NCBI GenBank assembly: GCA_026125285.1
Contig: JAHCLO010000001.1
Location: 372,001 to 436,000 of the forward strand
Reading direction: 5' to 3'
Length of the DNA: 64,000 bases
From: Verrucomicrobiia bacterium
GTDB taxonomy: Bacteria > Verrucomicrobiota > Verrucomicrobiia > Limisphaerales > JADLHS01
Shown here: positions 54,536 to 63,896 of the stretch, in pieces
Layout of the letters: the number at the start of each line of letters is the position of its first letter
Numbering within the stretch: the first letter of the stretch is position 1
Position numbers and translations under genes: made by a program
Notes under the pieces: model-generated
Told to the model about the DNA's origin: nothing
Database searches by the model: none
Seen by the model: only the letters and a program-made list of their open reading frames with translations

Positions 54536-55825
54536 ATGTACGCCCGACTGTTCACTGCCGTTTTGCTTGGTGTTTCCGCCATTTCAGTCTCCGCCGCCAA
54601 CTGGCCTTCGTGGCGCGGGCCGAATCAGGACAACACTTCGCCCGAGTCGAAGTTCCCCACGACTTGGTCGCGGTCAACCAATGCAAAATGGCGCACGCCC
54701 CTGCCCGAGGCCGGCAACTCGTCGCCCATTGTCTGGGGCGACACGGTATTTGTGACGCAAGCCGTGCGGGATGGCCGCGAGCGCACGTTGATGGCGTTTG
54801 ACCGCGCCACCGGAAAAACGCGCTGGCAACAGGGCGTCACCTACACCGCGACCGATCCGCGCCACAAAAGCAATCCGCATTGCGCCGCCTCGCCGGTGAC
54901 GGACGGTGAACGCGTCATTGCCAGCTTCGCTTCCGCCGGGATTGTCGCGTACGACTTCCGCGGCAAGCAGCTTTGGAAAACCGACCTCGGCCCGCAAAAG
55001 CACGAATGGGGGCAAGGGTCTTCACCCATTATCCACGACGATCTGGTGATCGTTTATCATGGCCCCGGTGAATTTTCCGCGCTCCACGCGTTGGACAAGC
55101 GCACGGGCCAAAAGCGATGGTCGGTGCCGCTCCCGGAAGTGGACCCGCCGGAGCGCTTCGATGGCTTCGCCGGTCAGCGCGAGGCCATGTTAGGCACGTT
55201 TAGCACGCCACTCGTCATTGCGACGGGCGGGCGCGAGGAAATCATCCTGCCGGTAGTGAACAAACTCCGCGCCTTTGCGCCAGCCACCGGCCGCGAACTA
55301 TGGAGCGCTGACGGCCTCAGTCCGCTCGTCTATGGGTCGCCCACTTTCGGCGAAGGCAGGCTGGTCATGTATGCCGGCTTCTTCGGCAGCGTAACCTACG
55401 TGCCACCCGGCGGAGATGGCGACGTGACGGCCAAACGCCTTTTCCACGAGCGCCGGATGCGCAAACACACCATCGGCTCGCCCCTCATCAAGGACGACCA
55501 CGTGTATCTCTGCGTGACCGATGGCTTTGCGCAATGTTATGAACTGGCGACCGGCAAACTGCTCTGGGAGGAACGACTGCCGGCCACGGGGGCCAGCGGG
55601 CAGATCTGGGGTTCCGGCGTCCTGGCGGCCGACAGAATTTATGTAAGCAATCAATCCGGCGACACTTTTGTGCTCCGCGCCGTGCCCAGCTTCGAGGTCA
55701 TTGCCACCAATCCACTGGGCGAATTGTCCAACTCGACCCCCGCACTGTCGGAAGGCGAAATCTTCCTGCGCACGCACGCCGCGCTCTACTGCATCGCCGA
55801 AGCAAAGCAGACGGCAAGCAGATGA
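54536..55825 (+). CDS. Exported PQQ-type beta-propeller protein
   Basis: A 429-residue protein with a signal peptide (LFTAVLLGVSAISVSA) followed by NWPSWRGPNQDN, the usual start of verrucomicrobial/planctomycete BamB-like propellers. Repeated blades contain TGKTRW, KQLWKTD, TGQKRWS, TGRELWS and TGKLLWE. The family is structural or scaffold-like; no dehydrogenase residues are evident. It lies 48 nt after thrH. A relative with EF-hands is at 59-60.6 kb. Confidence 0.88.
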   Translation: MYARLFTAVLLGVSAISVSAANWPSWRGPNQDNTSPESKFPTTWSRSTNAKWRTPLPEAGNSSPIVWGDTVFVTQAVRDGRERTLMAFDRATGKTRWQQGVTYTATDPRHKSNPHCAASPVTDGERVIASFASAGIVAYDFRGKQLWKTDLGPQKHEWGQGSSPIIHDDLVIVYHGPGEFSALHALDKRTGQKRWSVPLPEVDPPERFDGFAGQREAMLGTFSTPLVIATGGREEIILPVVNKLRAFAPATGRELWSADGLSPLVYGSPTFGEGRLVMYAGFFGSVTYVPPGGDGDVTAKRLFHERRMRKHTIGSPLIKDDHVYLCVTDGFAQCYELATGKLLWEERLPATGASGQIWGSGVLAADRIYVSNQSGDTFVLRAVPSFEVIATNPLGELSNSTPALSEGEIFLRTHAALYCIAEAKQTASR

Positions 55826-55879
55826 AACCCGAAAAGACCGCGAAGCACGCAGTACTGCGACAGACAATTGGCGCAACGT

Positions 55880-55957
55880 GGTCGGGCGCGTCACTCCGCG
55901 CACGCCGTTTAACCAGCGAGTAGAGGACTGCGGCGCGCAGGGAGTGACACGCCCCAC
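55880..55957. repeat. Inverted repeat at 55.9 kb
   Basis: The left arm (about 55880-55907) begins GGTCGGGCGCGTCACTCC and the right arm (55931-55957) is an imperfect reverse complement (about 80% pairing) with a 23-nt loop. It is noncoding, between the propeller gene and the PilX-like gene. In translation it gives peptide VGRVTPCAP, which recurs in hypothetical proteins of Verrucomicrobiota as I recall it, consistent with a dispersed repeat. Confidence 0.65.
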
Positions 55958-56036
55958 CGAACTCGATCGCATGCTTCCAGACTACTGAGTCCCCGCATTA
56001 GATTGGACTTTCCGGGCCGGGTCGAATCCTCCCGGC

Positions 56037-57758
56037 TCAGGTATTGGGTGCGATCATCGCCCATTTGCCGCGGATGAAGGCGCGGACGGAGGGACACAAC
56101 GGAGGCAATTTGGTGGGGTCGAGAAAGTTGGTATCAAAGTACCAGTTGCGGTTGGGGGGATTGTAGATGTTGTAAGTGGTACCGGTACCACGCCACGGCC
56201 CCGTGGCGAACTGGCTCCGGTAGAGCACGATCATGGAGCCGTTGTAGGTAAAAGTCTTGCCGCTCCAGTTTTCCAGAAAGCGCGGAAAGTTCTCGACACC
56301 GCCGCTGTAATAGCCATTGCCGGTTTCGACGATGCCGGCTAGGAACGCGGCGTTGACCGTGGTGTTGGCCGCCACCCGCGAAGAAAGTGATTTGGTGCTG
56401 TTAGCATCGCTCCAACTGCCCGAGAGCACGTTGATGGCATCGGCAATGAGCGCGGCGGGTTTGGTGTTGGAGGTGTTGTTGCCGCCAACTGAAACACCGG
56501 TCGCATTGTAATGACCCTTGACATAGAGCGGCACCGGGGTGGCCACTGTCAGCCCAAGCGGTGGCAGCGTTGCGCCGTTGACCAGCCGGACCCCGGGGAT
56601 GGTGCCAGCGGGTTGCGTCCGCAAGTCGGCCACGTAAATGGAGTTAATGTCGCGCTTCAGCGCGTTCTTCAAGGCGTTGTTGGCCGTTGCGTTCCAAGTG
56701 ACAAACTTGGCGATGTCAATCTCCGTGACCCGGATGGTCTTCTGCTCACGCGCATCGTAAAACGATTTGCCGAGGTTGATAAAATTGCTGACGGAAGACC
56801 ACTGGAGGTTGGGGCCGTTGCCGTTGGCAATCCCGCCGCCGCGCACGCTCACTTTGTTGTTCTCCACCAGGATCACCAGATCGGCGTTGTTGTAAAACCG
56901 CTGCCGGCCCAACTCGGAGTTAACGGACTCATTGTTGGGGGGGATTTCCACGATCTGGCGTACCGCTTCGGGTGTGTTCGCGGTGCCGATCGGCAGGTTG
57001 AGGCTCATCACCCCGCTGTCGTGCTCCGCCCGAAACGTGACGCTGCCGCCGCCCCGGATGGAGGGGTCGCCTGGCTTTTTGTCCGGGATGATTTCCCCGG
57101 CGCTGGTCACGTCGCCGTTGAAAGTCAAGGCGGCGGCGGGTTGAAGATAGATGAAGGCGTTGCCATGCGTGCGCCCGCCAATGGTCATGGGGGCGCCGGG
57201 GTTAATCTCCAAGTCCAGATTGTAAAAGATCGCAAACTGGAAGATGGGGATCATCGCCAGTTGCACATCTTGCTGCACCGCGCCAATCAACTCTCGCGTG
57301 GCCCCCAGGTCCCGGGCGTTGGCTTTGATGCGGTAGGTTGCGGCGTAACCCTTGAGGCCCTGGTACTGCGAAATGAGCGGCACCCCGTTGGACCACGCCG
57401 TAATCATCTCGACCGACAACTCGTCATTCTTGCGCTGGCCGTTGCTGAACTTGAACTTCGCCCAGTGGGCATGCTCGGCTGCCTGCGGCAGTCGCAACTT
57501 GTAGGCAGGCACTTTACTGTTCACCACCGCCGCGCCTTGTTGGGAAAAGTCCACCGCCAGTTCGGCAACCACTTTCTCCGTGGCGGCTTCCGCTGCCGCG
57601 ACGGTGATCGAATGGCGGACGGCGCTGTCGGTCAACGCCGCGGTACCGGCGGTCCAGCGCATGGTGGACGCCAGAATGAACAGGCTGACGGCGCCCAGCA
57701 GCAACACGATCACCAACGTAGAGGCATCCTGGGACGTGCAACGAGTGGAAATTTTCAT
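56037..57758 (-). CDS. PilX-like protein, pilus-type membrane anchor
   Basis: A 573-residue protein whose N-terminus (DASTLVIVLLLGAVSLFILA) is a single hydrophobic helix like PilX, lacking the usual prepilin Gly-Phe-Thr-Leu-x-Glu peptide. The remaining 530 residues are beta-rich without a known domain. It follows two prepilin genes (12-nt gap), so it is probably a minor component or assembly factor of a type IV pilus/type II secretion-like system. The last residues carry no obvious signal. Confidence 0.65.
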   Translation of the reverse strand: MKISTRCTSQDASTLVIVLLLGAVSLFILASTMRWTAGTAALTDSAVRHSITVAAAEAATEKVVAELAVDFSQQGAAVVNSKVPAYKLRLPQAAEHAHWAKFKFSNGQRKNDELSVEMITAWSNGVPLISQYQGLKGYAATYRIKANARDLGATRELIGAVQQDVQLAMIPIFQFAIFYNLDLEINPGAPMTIGGRTHGNAFIYLQPAAALTFNGDVTSAGEIIPDKKPGDPSIRGGGSVTFRAEHDSGVMSLNLPIGTANTPEAVRQIVEIPPNNESVNSELGRQRFYNNADLVILVENNKVSVRGGGIANGNGPNLQWSSVSNFINLGKSFYDAREQKTIRVTEIDIAKFVTWNATANNALKNALKRDINSIYVADLRTQPAGTIPGVRLVNGATLPPLGLTVATPVPLYVKGHYNATGVSVGGNNTSNTKPAALIADAINVLSGSWSDANSTKSLSSRVAANTTVNAAFLAGIVETGNGYYSGGVENFPRFLENWSGKTFTYNGSMIVLYRSQFATGPWRGTGTTYNIYNPPNRNWYFDTNFLDPTKLPPLCPSVRAFIRGKWAMIAPNT

Positions 57759-57770
57759 AGGTGTTTGAAG

Positions 57771-58382
57771 TTATTCCAGGGCGCGGCGGGTCACCTTGGT
57801 CTGTAACTGGTAGTAATCGTAGAGAAATCCGTTCTGGGCCGCGGGGCCTCCAGACTGATCCTGAGAAAACTGGAGCGTCATCCCAATGACACGATTGTTG
57901 AAGTTGTTCGACAGAATCCGCCCAAAACCGTCCTCCGAGGTGAACACGAGTTGGTTGGTTACCGAGCGGGCCAGGATCACTTCGGTGCCGTTGTTGACGT
58001 AGCGCTTCAGCAGGTCATCGCTGGGGTCGCAGAAGTAGCGGATGAAGTTGTTCGTGTCCGCCTTGTTGGGATAAATCTCGATGGCATTGCCCTCTTGGCG
58101 CTGGCCAAACGGTGCTTCAATGAAGACTGCGGAGTCCCCGTTTCCGATTCGGACTCGCCCGGCGGATCGGATATCAGCCGCCACCCGGTTCTGAGCATTG
58201 CGGGCATCATTGCAGGCCTTCAATTTCATCTTGACCGTCTGGTCATAGCGCAGCGCAAACAATTGCAGCCCCATGAATCCGGCCAGGGCCATGCCGAAAA
58301 TGGCGCTTGTCACCATGACCTCCGGCAGAGTCATGCCGCGCTCCCGCCGACGGCCCGAAAGTAAAGGAGAAAACAGTTTCAT
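57771..58382 (-). CDS. Prepilin-like protein
   Basis: A 203-residue protein from the ATG at 58382. RRRERGMTLPEVMVTSAIFG is a type IV prepilin N-terminus: basic leader, Gly cleavage site, then a Glu at +5 and a long hydrophobic helix. The C-terminal globular part (about 60-203) is not similar to any pilin I know. It overlaps the upstream prepilin gene by 4 nt. It is likely processed by a prepilin peptidase, which is not in the window. Confidence 0.85.
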   Translation of the reverse strand: MKLFSPLLSGRRRERGMTLPEVMVTSAIFGMALAGFMGLQLFALRYDQTVKMKLKACNDARNAQNRVAADIRSAGRVRIGNGDSAVFIEAPFGQRQEGNAIEIYPNKADTNNFIRYFCDPSDDLLKRYVNNGTEVILARSVTNQLVFTSEDGFGRILSNNFNNRVIGMTLQFSQDQSGGPAAQNGFLYDYYQLQTKVTRRALE

Positions 58383-58831
58383 TGATCGGGGGCGCGGTAC
58401 GTCGCCGTCGTGTTCGTGAACAAGCCTCTTCGCTGAAAAGCCCAGACAGTTTCCACCCGGATCATTTTCAGCGGTGGATTGGATGAAACCGTCGTGATGA
58501 AGACCGTGTTGGTCGCCAGCACGGCATTGCCGCCGGACACGGGCACATCCAGCACCTCCACGGTGACCGGGAAGTTCGTAGTCACCAACAGATCCACGGG
58601 CGGCGCGGATTGCGTATCCCATTTCGCCGCACGGGCCGCTTCGAGCCGCTGTGTCGCCATCGCTTGGGCGGCAAAACGATAGGCGGACCATTCGGCGTGG
58701 TTCGCGGATTGAACATAGCCCATCAATACTCCACCAAAAATCATGCTGCCAATCGCAATGGACATGACCACTTCAGCCAACGTCATGCCTGATTGTCCTG
58801 GGTGAATGGATGTCCTACACCGAATGATCAT
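58379..58831 (-). CDS. Prepilin-like protein
   Basis: A 150-residue protein from the ATG at 58831. HPGQSGMTLAEVVMSIAIGS gives the prepilin motif with Gly cleavage and Glu at +5, then a hydrophobic helix. The remainder is beta-rich (FPVTVEVLDVPVSGGNAVLA). It is the first gene of the pilin-like trio and its stop overlaps the next start by 4 nt. Upstream codons to 58933 are open but not pilin-like. Confidence 0.85.
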   Translation of the reverse strand: MIIRCRTSIHPGQSGMTLAEVVMSIAIGSMIFGGVLMGYVQSANHAEWSAYRFAAQAMATQRLEAARAAKWDTQSAPPVDLLVTTNFPVTVEVLDVPVSGGNAVLATNTVFITTVSSNPPLKMIRVETVWAFQRRGLFTNTTATYRAPDQ

Positions 58832-59079
58832 GCTCGAGCTCCTTGACTTCCACTTGTCCAAGCAGAACCGGTGCCGTGACCAAAGCGACCATCCTCGCTG
58901 GCGGAACCACCGGAATTGGACAGATCGTTGCATGGGCTACTGCGGGAATTGGACAGTCTGGCACCCGAGCCATGACGCGCTACCCAATGGGTTCGTCAGC
59001 GACGTTCAGGCTCAATCGCTCCCCACCATCACCGCAACTCAGCTAGGATTTCATGTGCCAACGCGGTTCAATGTGCTGA

Positions 59080-60633
59080 TTGAGATTTCCCCTTGCCGCT
59101 CCAAAGGACGCTGGCGATCCTCGCCTCATGCCGGAGCAAGCTTTCTCAGAGAGTCGCACCCAAGCTGATTCAGAGGATGATCTGCCGGGCGCCGCGCTGG
59201 CGGCGATCTTTGCTCAACCACACTGGCCCCAGTTCCGCGGGCCGAACGGCACGGGCATTTCCCACGATGGCCGGCCGCCGATTCAATTTGGCGTTGACCA
59301 GAACGTGACCTGGAAGACGGCTGCGCCAGCAGGCCACTCCTCGCCGTGCGTTTGGGGAGATCGGATTTTTGTAACGGGAGTGGAAGAGAAGAAGCTGATC
59401 ACCCTCGCGATTGACCGTTCGACAGGAAGGGAACTCTGGCGCAAAGCAGTATCCGTGGAGAAACTCGAGGAACATCACCCCACCAGCAGCCCGGTCACCG
59501 CGACGCCGGCCGCGGATGGGGAACGGGTGTATGCGTATTTCGGTTCGTTTGGCCTGATGGCTTATGGACACGATGGGCAGGAAGCTTGGCGCAAACCAAT
59601 TCCCACTCCGAAAAGCAAGTATGGCATGGCCTCCTCTCCCATTCTTTACAGGGACGCTCTAATTCAACTGATTGACACTGACGGCGGTGATTCCCGGTTG
59701 CTGGCGTTTAATCGCAAGACCGGTAAACCGCTTTGGATGCAGGAGCGGACGCAATTCACCGCCGGCTGGCCCACACCGTTGATCTGGTCGCACGACGGGC
59801 AGGACGATCTGGTCGCGTTGGGCATCAGCCGCCTCATGGCGTACGATCCACTGACGGGTGCGCCGCGTTGGTGGGTGGATGGCTTCCCGCAGGAAACGGT
59901 CAACTCGCCCGTGGCCGGTGACGGCATGTTGTTCGCCAGTTCGGCGGCGCTGGGGGGCCGCGGCAACGAGAAGTTGGACCCGAACTTCTGGCCGGAACTT
60001 CTCAAGATGGATCGTAACAGCGACGGCAAGCTCCAGTTCGATGAAATTCCCAACGAGTACCAGCTCGTCCTCCGGTCGGACCTGCCGAAAGACCATCCCG
60101 GTTATGCGTTCCCGGCTCCGTTCAAAGCCATGTACAAGAACGCCGACACGGACAAGGACGGCGCCTTGAGCGAGGAGGAGATGAAAGTCAGCATGGGCCG
60201 ATTTGAAACCTTTACGAAACCGGTGCTCATGGCCATCCGGCCCGGCGGCAAGGAGGACGCCAAGCATAACGTCGTTTGGGAAATGCGCCGCGGCATCGCG
60301 GAGATTCCATCGCCGCTCTTCTTTCAAGGCGCGATCTACATGGTGCGCGACGGTGGATTACTGACCTGCGTTGCCGCCAAGGATGGCTCGGTGCGATACC
60401 AGGAGCGACTTGGTGTTGGCGGACAATACGCCGCTTCGCCCGTGGCGGCGGCGGAACGGATCTATGTCGCCTCCCAATCTGGAACGGTCATTGTGATCAA
60501 ACCGGGCGAATCCGCGCCGGAAATCCTCGCCCGGAATAACCTGCGCGAACCCATCATGGCCACGCCGGCAATTGTGGAAAACACCCTCGTCGTCCGGACG
60601 GCGGAGAATCTCTATGCGTTTGGGCAGCGGTGA
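59080..60633 (+). CDS. PQQ-type propeller with two EF-hands
   Basis: A 517-residue protein: propeller blades TGRELWRKAVS, QEAWRKPIP and TGKPLWM are followed by two EF-hand loops, DRNSDGKLQFDE and DTDKDGALSEEE (about 308-370), then more blades. The starting WPQFRGPNGTGISHDG motif fits exported BamB-like proteins, but the N-terminus from the ATG at 59080 has no clear signal peptide; ALAAIFAQ just before the motif looks like a cleavage site. The start is uncertain and may involve a frameshift. Calcium binding is likely. Confidence 0.72.
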   Translation: MRFPLAAPKDAGDPRLMPEQAFSESRTQADSEDDLPGAALAAIFAQPHWPQFRGPNGTGISHDGRPPIQFGVDQNVTWKTAAPAGHSSPCVWGDRIFVTGVEEKKLITLAIDRSTGRELWRKAVSVEKLEEHHPTSSPVTATPAADGERVYAYFGSFGLMAYGHDGQEAWRKPIPTPKSKYGMASSPILYRDALIQLIDTDGGDSRLLAFNRKTGKPLWMQERTQFTAGWPTPLIWSHDGQDDLVALGISRLMAYDPLTGAPRWWVDGFPQETVNSPVAGDGMLFASSAALGGRGNEKLDPNFWPELLKMDRNSDGKLQFDEIPNEYQLVLRSDLPKDHPGYAFPAPFKAMYKNADTDKDGALSEEEMKVSMGRFETFTKPVLMAIRPGGKEDAKHNVVWEMRRGIAEIPSPLFFQGAIYMVRDGGLLTCVAAKDGSVRYQERLGVGGQYAASPVAAAERIYVASQSGTVIVIKPGESAPEILARNNLREPIMATPAIVENTLVVRTAENLYAFGQR

Positions 60634-60687
60634 TCCTGGACCATCGGCGACGAGACGCTGGCTGAAGGCAACGGACTTTCCTCTACC

Positions 60688-63600
60688 CTACGGTCGGATC
60701 GGTTGCGCGGCGCCGTAACCGGGACCGTAGATCATCGCGTTGAGAATGATCCGCGCGGGGCCAAGTGTCGCCGCGCGGAACGTCGGCCGGGTCGCAAACA
60801 GAATGATCTGCCCCCGTCCCACCGACTCACGGGTGACATAAGCGGAATTGGCCAGGCGATGCGTGGCTTCGGGCCAGAGCAGACCGCTCATGCGCAGGTG
60901 CATTTCAGTGTCAGGCGGGAGCGCGCTCCAACCAACGCGCGGCGGCTCCTTCTTTTCCTTTTTGTCGGCATCCGGTTTGTCGGAGGAGTCGGACTTGATT
61001 GGGGCATCCGTTTTCGCGGCGTCGGCGGGTTTGCCTTCCACTTTGGTGAGGTAGCCGAGACGCACCGGAACCTCGACACCTTCGCCGGCCATGAGCACCG
61101 GATTGCGAAGGGCGAGCACGGGCAGCGGTTCTTCGCAGCCAAATGTCAACCAGTGTTTCGCATCCACGCGCGCGGCCACCAGCGCGCCTTGCGGCATGAA
61201 CAGGTTCAACCACGCGTCGCGTTTCTTGAGTTCCTTTTCTTCCGCGTGCGCGCCGTCAATTGATTGCCAGGGGTATTTCAGGCCGGGTGTGGCTTTGTGG
61301 GACCACACCGCGTCGGCGGGCGGCAAATCGCCGTCGCGCGCCAGCCATTCGCGGAACACCGCCAGTTCGTAATCGCCCAGTTTGTTCAAAACCTCGGGCA
61401 ACACGCGCACTTTGCTCAAGTCGGCCTTCTCGTCGGCGAATTGCGCGGCGGAACTGCCCATAGCGATGAGCGTCCCGCCGGCTCGTACCCAGTCCTTGAG
61501 CCGATTGGTCCACGAGCCGGGCAACGGACCGCCAAATCGTTCGGGCACAACCACGACGTTGTAGCGGGACAAATCCGGCGAGCCCTCGACGTTGATGCGC
61601 GCGTGGCGGATGCCCAGTTCGTGATCGAGGAAGAACCACGCCTCGCCCAGCGCGAGCGGACTCGATCCACCGCGGCTCAACAAGGCGATGCGCGGCGGTT
61701 CGAGCCGCTTAAAGTGCTCGCCACCGAGATCAGGTAGATCGCCCTCACCCAAACCACTGCGGATGGCGACGGCGCGAAGACGCAGTTCGCGTACAGTCGC
61801 GTCAATTGTAGTTCGCCAGTCGCCCGCAAAGCTTCGATTGTCCAACCGTGTGATCACGACCGAACCGCGCGCGAACTGCTGCCCGTCAAACTCAAATGCC
61901 TTTTCGGCCGCGCGCACTTGCAGGCCGCGCTCCATCATGCGCGCCGCCGCCGTCACGGACAGGTCGTCCGCACCGTCAATTGCGTAAGCCACGGGCGATT
62001 TCACCACGCCGACCGCTCCGATTTCCTCGCGTTCAGCGGGCTTAAAAGGTTGGGCCGCGTCGGGCAATTCCATCGGCAACGTCAAAGCCTCCAACCCGAA
62101 CATCATCGTCAGATTCCAGGCGGTGGTGTCGTAAATGCGCGATCCGCCATTGCGAAGGATTTCCTGACGCTCGTCTTCAAGCGCCTTGTCTGGAATCCGG
62201 GTGTCGAATTCGAGCGCGGCGGCGACGAGATGGCCGAGCGGCTGCCGGTTCGGGATCAGGATTGTGCCGGCGGGGATTTTTGGATCCTTGAGTTCGCTGC
62301 CCAACTGGTCGGTGGCATTTGCGGCGGTGAATTCACTGCTCACTTGGAACAATTCAAAGCCGTGCAACTGCGAGAGCTTGACGAACTTGTCCAGCCGGGA
62401 GCGATTGGCCGTGGGCAGCACGGCGAAGGTTCGGTTTGCGTAAGGACCATCCGCGGCGCAGGCGCGCTGGCGAGTATTGTAGAAATTTTCCAGCAAATGC
62501 TTTCCGTTGGCTTGAACCGTCTTGAGATTGGCCATCGAGCCGATGACGTGGTGGAACACGGATTCGCGATAGCTCAGAATGCGCCCTTCCGGCCGGCGCA
62601 CACCGTCCTCCGCGATGCGCGCCTGTTCGTAAAGAATGCCCACCGCACCGCGAAATACCGGCCACGAGTCCGTGTAGCCGGGATACCAGCCTTCATTCCA
62701 TTCTCCATGGTAATAGACCAGGCCGTGCCGATCGAAAGCGGCGGCCTGATCACGGGCGAACAGGCGGCCCCACTGCGCGTCGCTGGCCGGGAAATGGAGG
62801 TTGACCGGCTCGCGGGGCGGCGAAAACAGATGCGTTTCCTGCGGGCCCATGCCGTGCGCGTCCACGACCAGCACGGGATTCCAGCGGGCCACCGCGTTCA
62901 TGCGCCCGCGCGTTTCCGGGTGGACGCCGAAAAGCGGATCGCGGTTCAGGTCGAAGAAATAGTGATTGCCCCGGCCCCGGGCGTCGTAACCGGTGTGTTG
63001 CAACGACTGATCATCCACACTCGGTGTGGTGCCGCGGCTCTCGGCTATCATCTTGAGGAAACGGTCGCGCCCATCGGGATTTTGCAGCGGGTCAATGATG
63101 ACCACGACTTCTTCGAGCAGCTTTGTCACGTCCGGATTTTCGGCGGCGATGAGATGATAAAGCACCGCCAGCGCTGCGTCTGAGCCTTCCGTTTCGTCAC
63201 CGTGAATGGTGTAACCCAGCCATGCCACAGGCACCAGGGTTTCAATGAGCTTCTTCGCTTCGGCTTCGGAAAGCTTCCGGGGATCTTCCAACTTCGCCAT
63301 GCCGCTCTGGATTTCTTCCAGTCGCGAGAGATTCTTCGGCGCAGTCACGATGAGGTAGTGCAGCGGACGTTCTTCGTAGCTGCGCGCGTATTCGACGAAT
63401 CGCGCGCGGTCGGGCGCGGCGGCAGCCCAGGCCTTGAGGCACTTCTCAATTTCAGTCGAGTTCGCCGCCCGGTGGCCGATGGGATAACCGAGTAACGATT
63501 CACCGGTTGGCACCGTTGCGCGATACGTGGCGTCCGGAAAAAAAGCGTTGGTCCAACGCAGGCCGGCCAGTTCGGTGGGCGGGAGCGGCGTGGCGCGCTC

Positions 63601-63753
63601 CTGGCATGGGGCGATGCATAAACCCAAAGCCATCGCGGAGGCGACGAGCGGCGCAGCCAGGCACTGCGGAACAATTTGAGTTACACGGTCGGCATGGTGG
63701 GAGAGAACGTAATCCGCCAGCCAGGGTTTCATCATCTTCATAGTTCTTTCCAT
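60688..63753 (-). CDS. Secreted M14-type zinc carboxypeptidase
   Basis: About 1021 residues from the ATG at 63753; ATGs slightly later are equally likely. Near the N-terminus a hydrophobic stretch (CLAAPLVASAMALGLCIA) is the export signal. WLGYTIHGDETEGSDAALAV carries the HxxE zinc motif of M14, and IIDPLQNPDGRDRF is the family's substrate-binding segment (NPDG). A C-terminal part of about 600 residues contains a Lys-rich linker (KPDADKKEKKEPP). It probably trims extracellular peptides or peptidoglycan. Confidence 0.82.
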   Translation of the reverse strand: MERTMKMMKPWLADYVLSHHADRVTQIVPQCLAAPLVASAMALGLCIAPCQERATPLPPTELAGLRWTNAFFPDATYRATVPTGESLLGYPIGHRAANSTEIEKCLKAWAAAAPDRARFVEYARSYEERPLHYLIVTAPKNLSRLEEIQSGMAKLEDPRKLSEAEAKKLIETLVPVAWLGYTIHGDETEGSDAALAVLYHLIAAENPDVTKLLEEVVVIIDPLQNPDGRDRFLKMIAESRGTTPSVDDQSLQHTGYDARGRGNHYFFDLNRDPLFGVHPETRGRMNAVARWNPVLVVDAHGMGPQETHLFSPPREPVNLHFPASDAQWGRLFARDQAAAFDRHGLVYYHGEWNEGWYPGYTDSWPVFRGAVGILYEQARIAEDGVRRPEGRILSYRESVFHHVIGSMANLKTVQANGKHLLENFYNTRQRACAADGPYANRTFAVLPTANRSRLDKFVKLSQLHGFELFQVSSEFTAANATDQLGSELKDPKIPAGTILIPNRQPLGHLVAAALEFDTRIPDKALEDERQEILRNGGSRIYDTTAWNLTMMFGLEALTLPMELPDAAQPFKPAEREEIGAVGVVKSPVAYAIDGADDLSVTAAARMMERGLQVRAAEKAFEFDGQQFARGSVVITRLDNRSFAGDWRTTIDATVRELRLRAVAIRSGLGEGDLPDLGGEHFKRLEPPRIALLSRGGSSPLALGEAWFFLDHELGIRHARINVEGSPDLSRYNVVVVPERFGGPLPGSWTNRLKDWVRAGGTLIAMGSSAAQFADEKADLSKVRVLPEVLNKLGDYELAVFREWLARDGDLPPADAVWSHKATPGLKYPWQSIDGAHAEEKELKKRDAWLNLFMPQGALVAARVDAKHWLTFGCEEPLPVLALRNPVLMAGEGVEVPVRLGYLTKVEGKPADAAKTDAPIKSDSSDKPDADKKEKKEPPRVGWSALPPDTEMHLRMSGLLWPEATHRLANSAYVTRESVGRGQIILFATRPTFRAATLGPARIILNAMIYGPGYGAAQPIRP

Positions 63754-63839
63754 CAGGTTTTGTTGCTCCAGGAGTTCCCAATTGCGGCAGTTGCATTGGG
63801 CTTCAACGCGACCAGTCAGTGCGCGCCGGCCGGCCCATG

Positions 63840-63869
63840 AAAAAAGGCAGGCTCTCGCAAAAGCCTGCC
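63840..63869 (-). terminator. Rho-independent terminator
   Basis: On the minus strand an 8-bp perfect stem (GGCAGGCT / AGCCTGCC) with an 8-nt loop is followed by six T. It sits just after the end of the lysine-rich gene and before the M14 gene, so it ends the former's transcript. Confidence 0.85.
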
Positions 63870-63896
63870 CGCACAAAGCACATTGCGCCTGAATGT

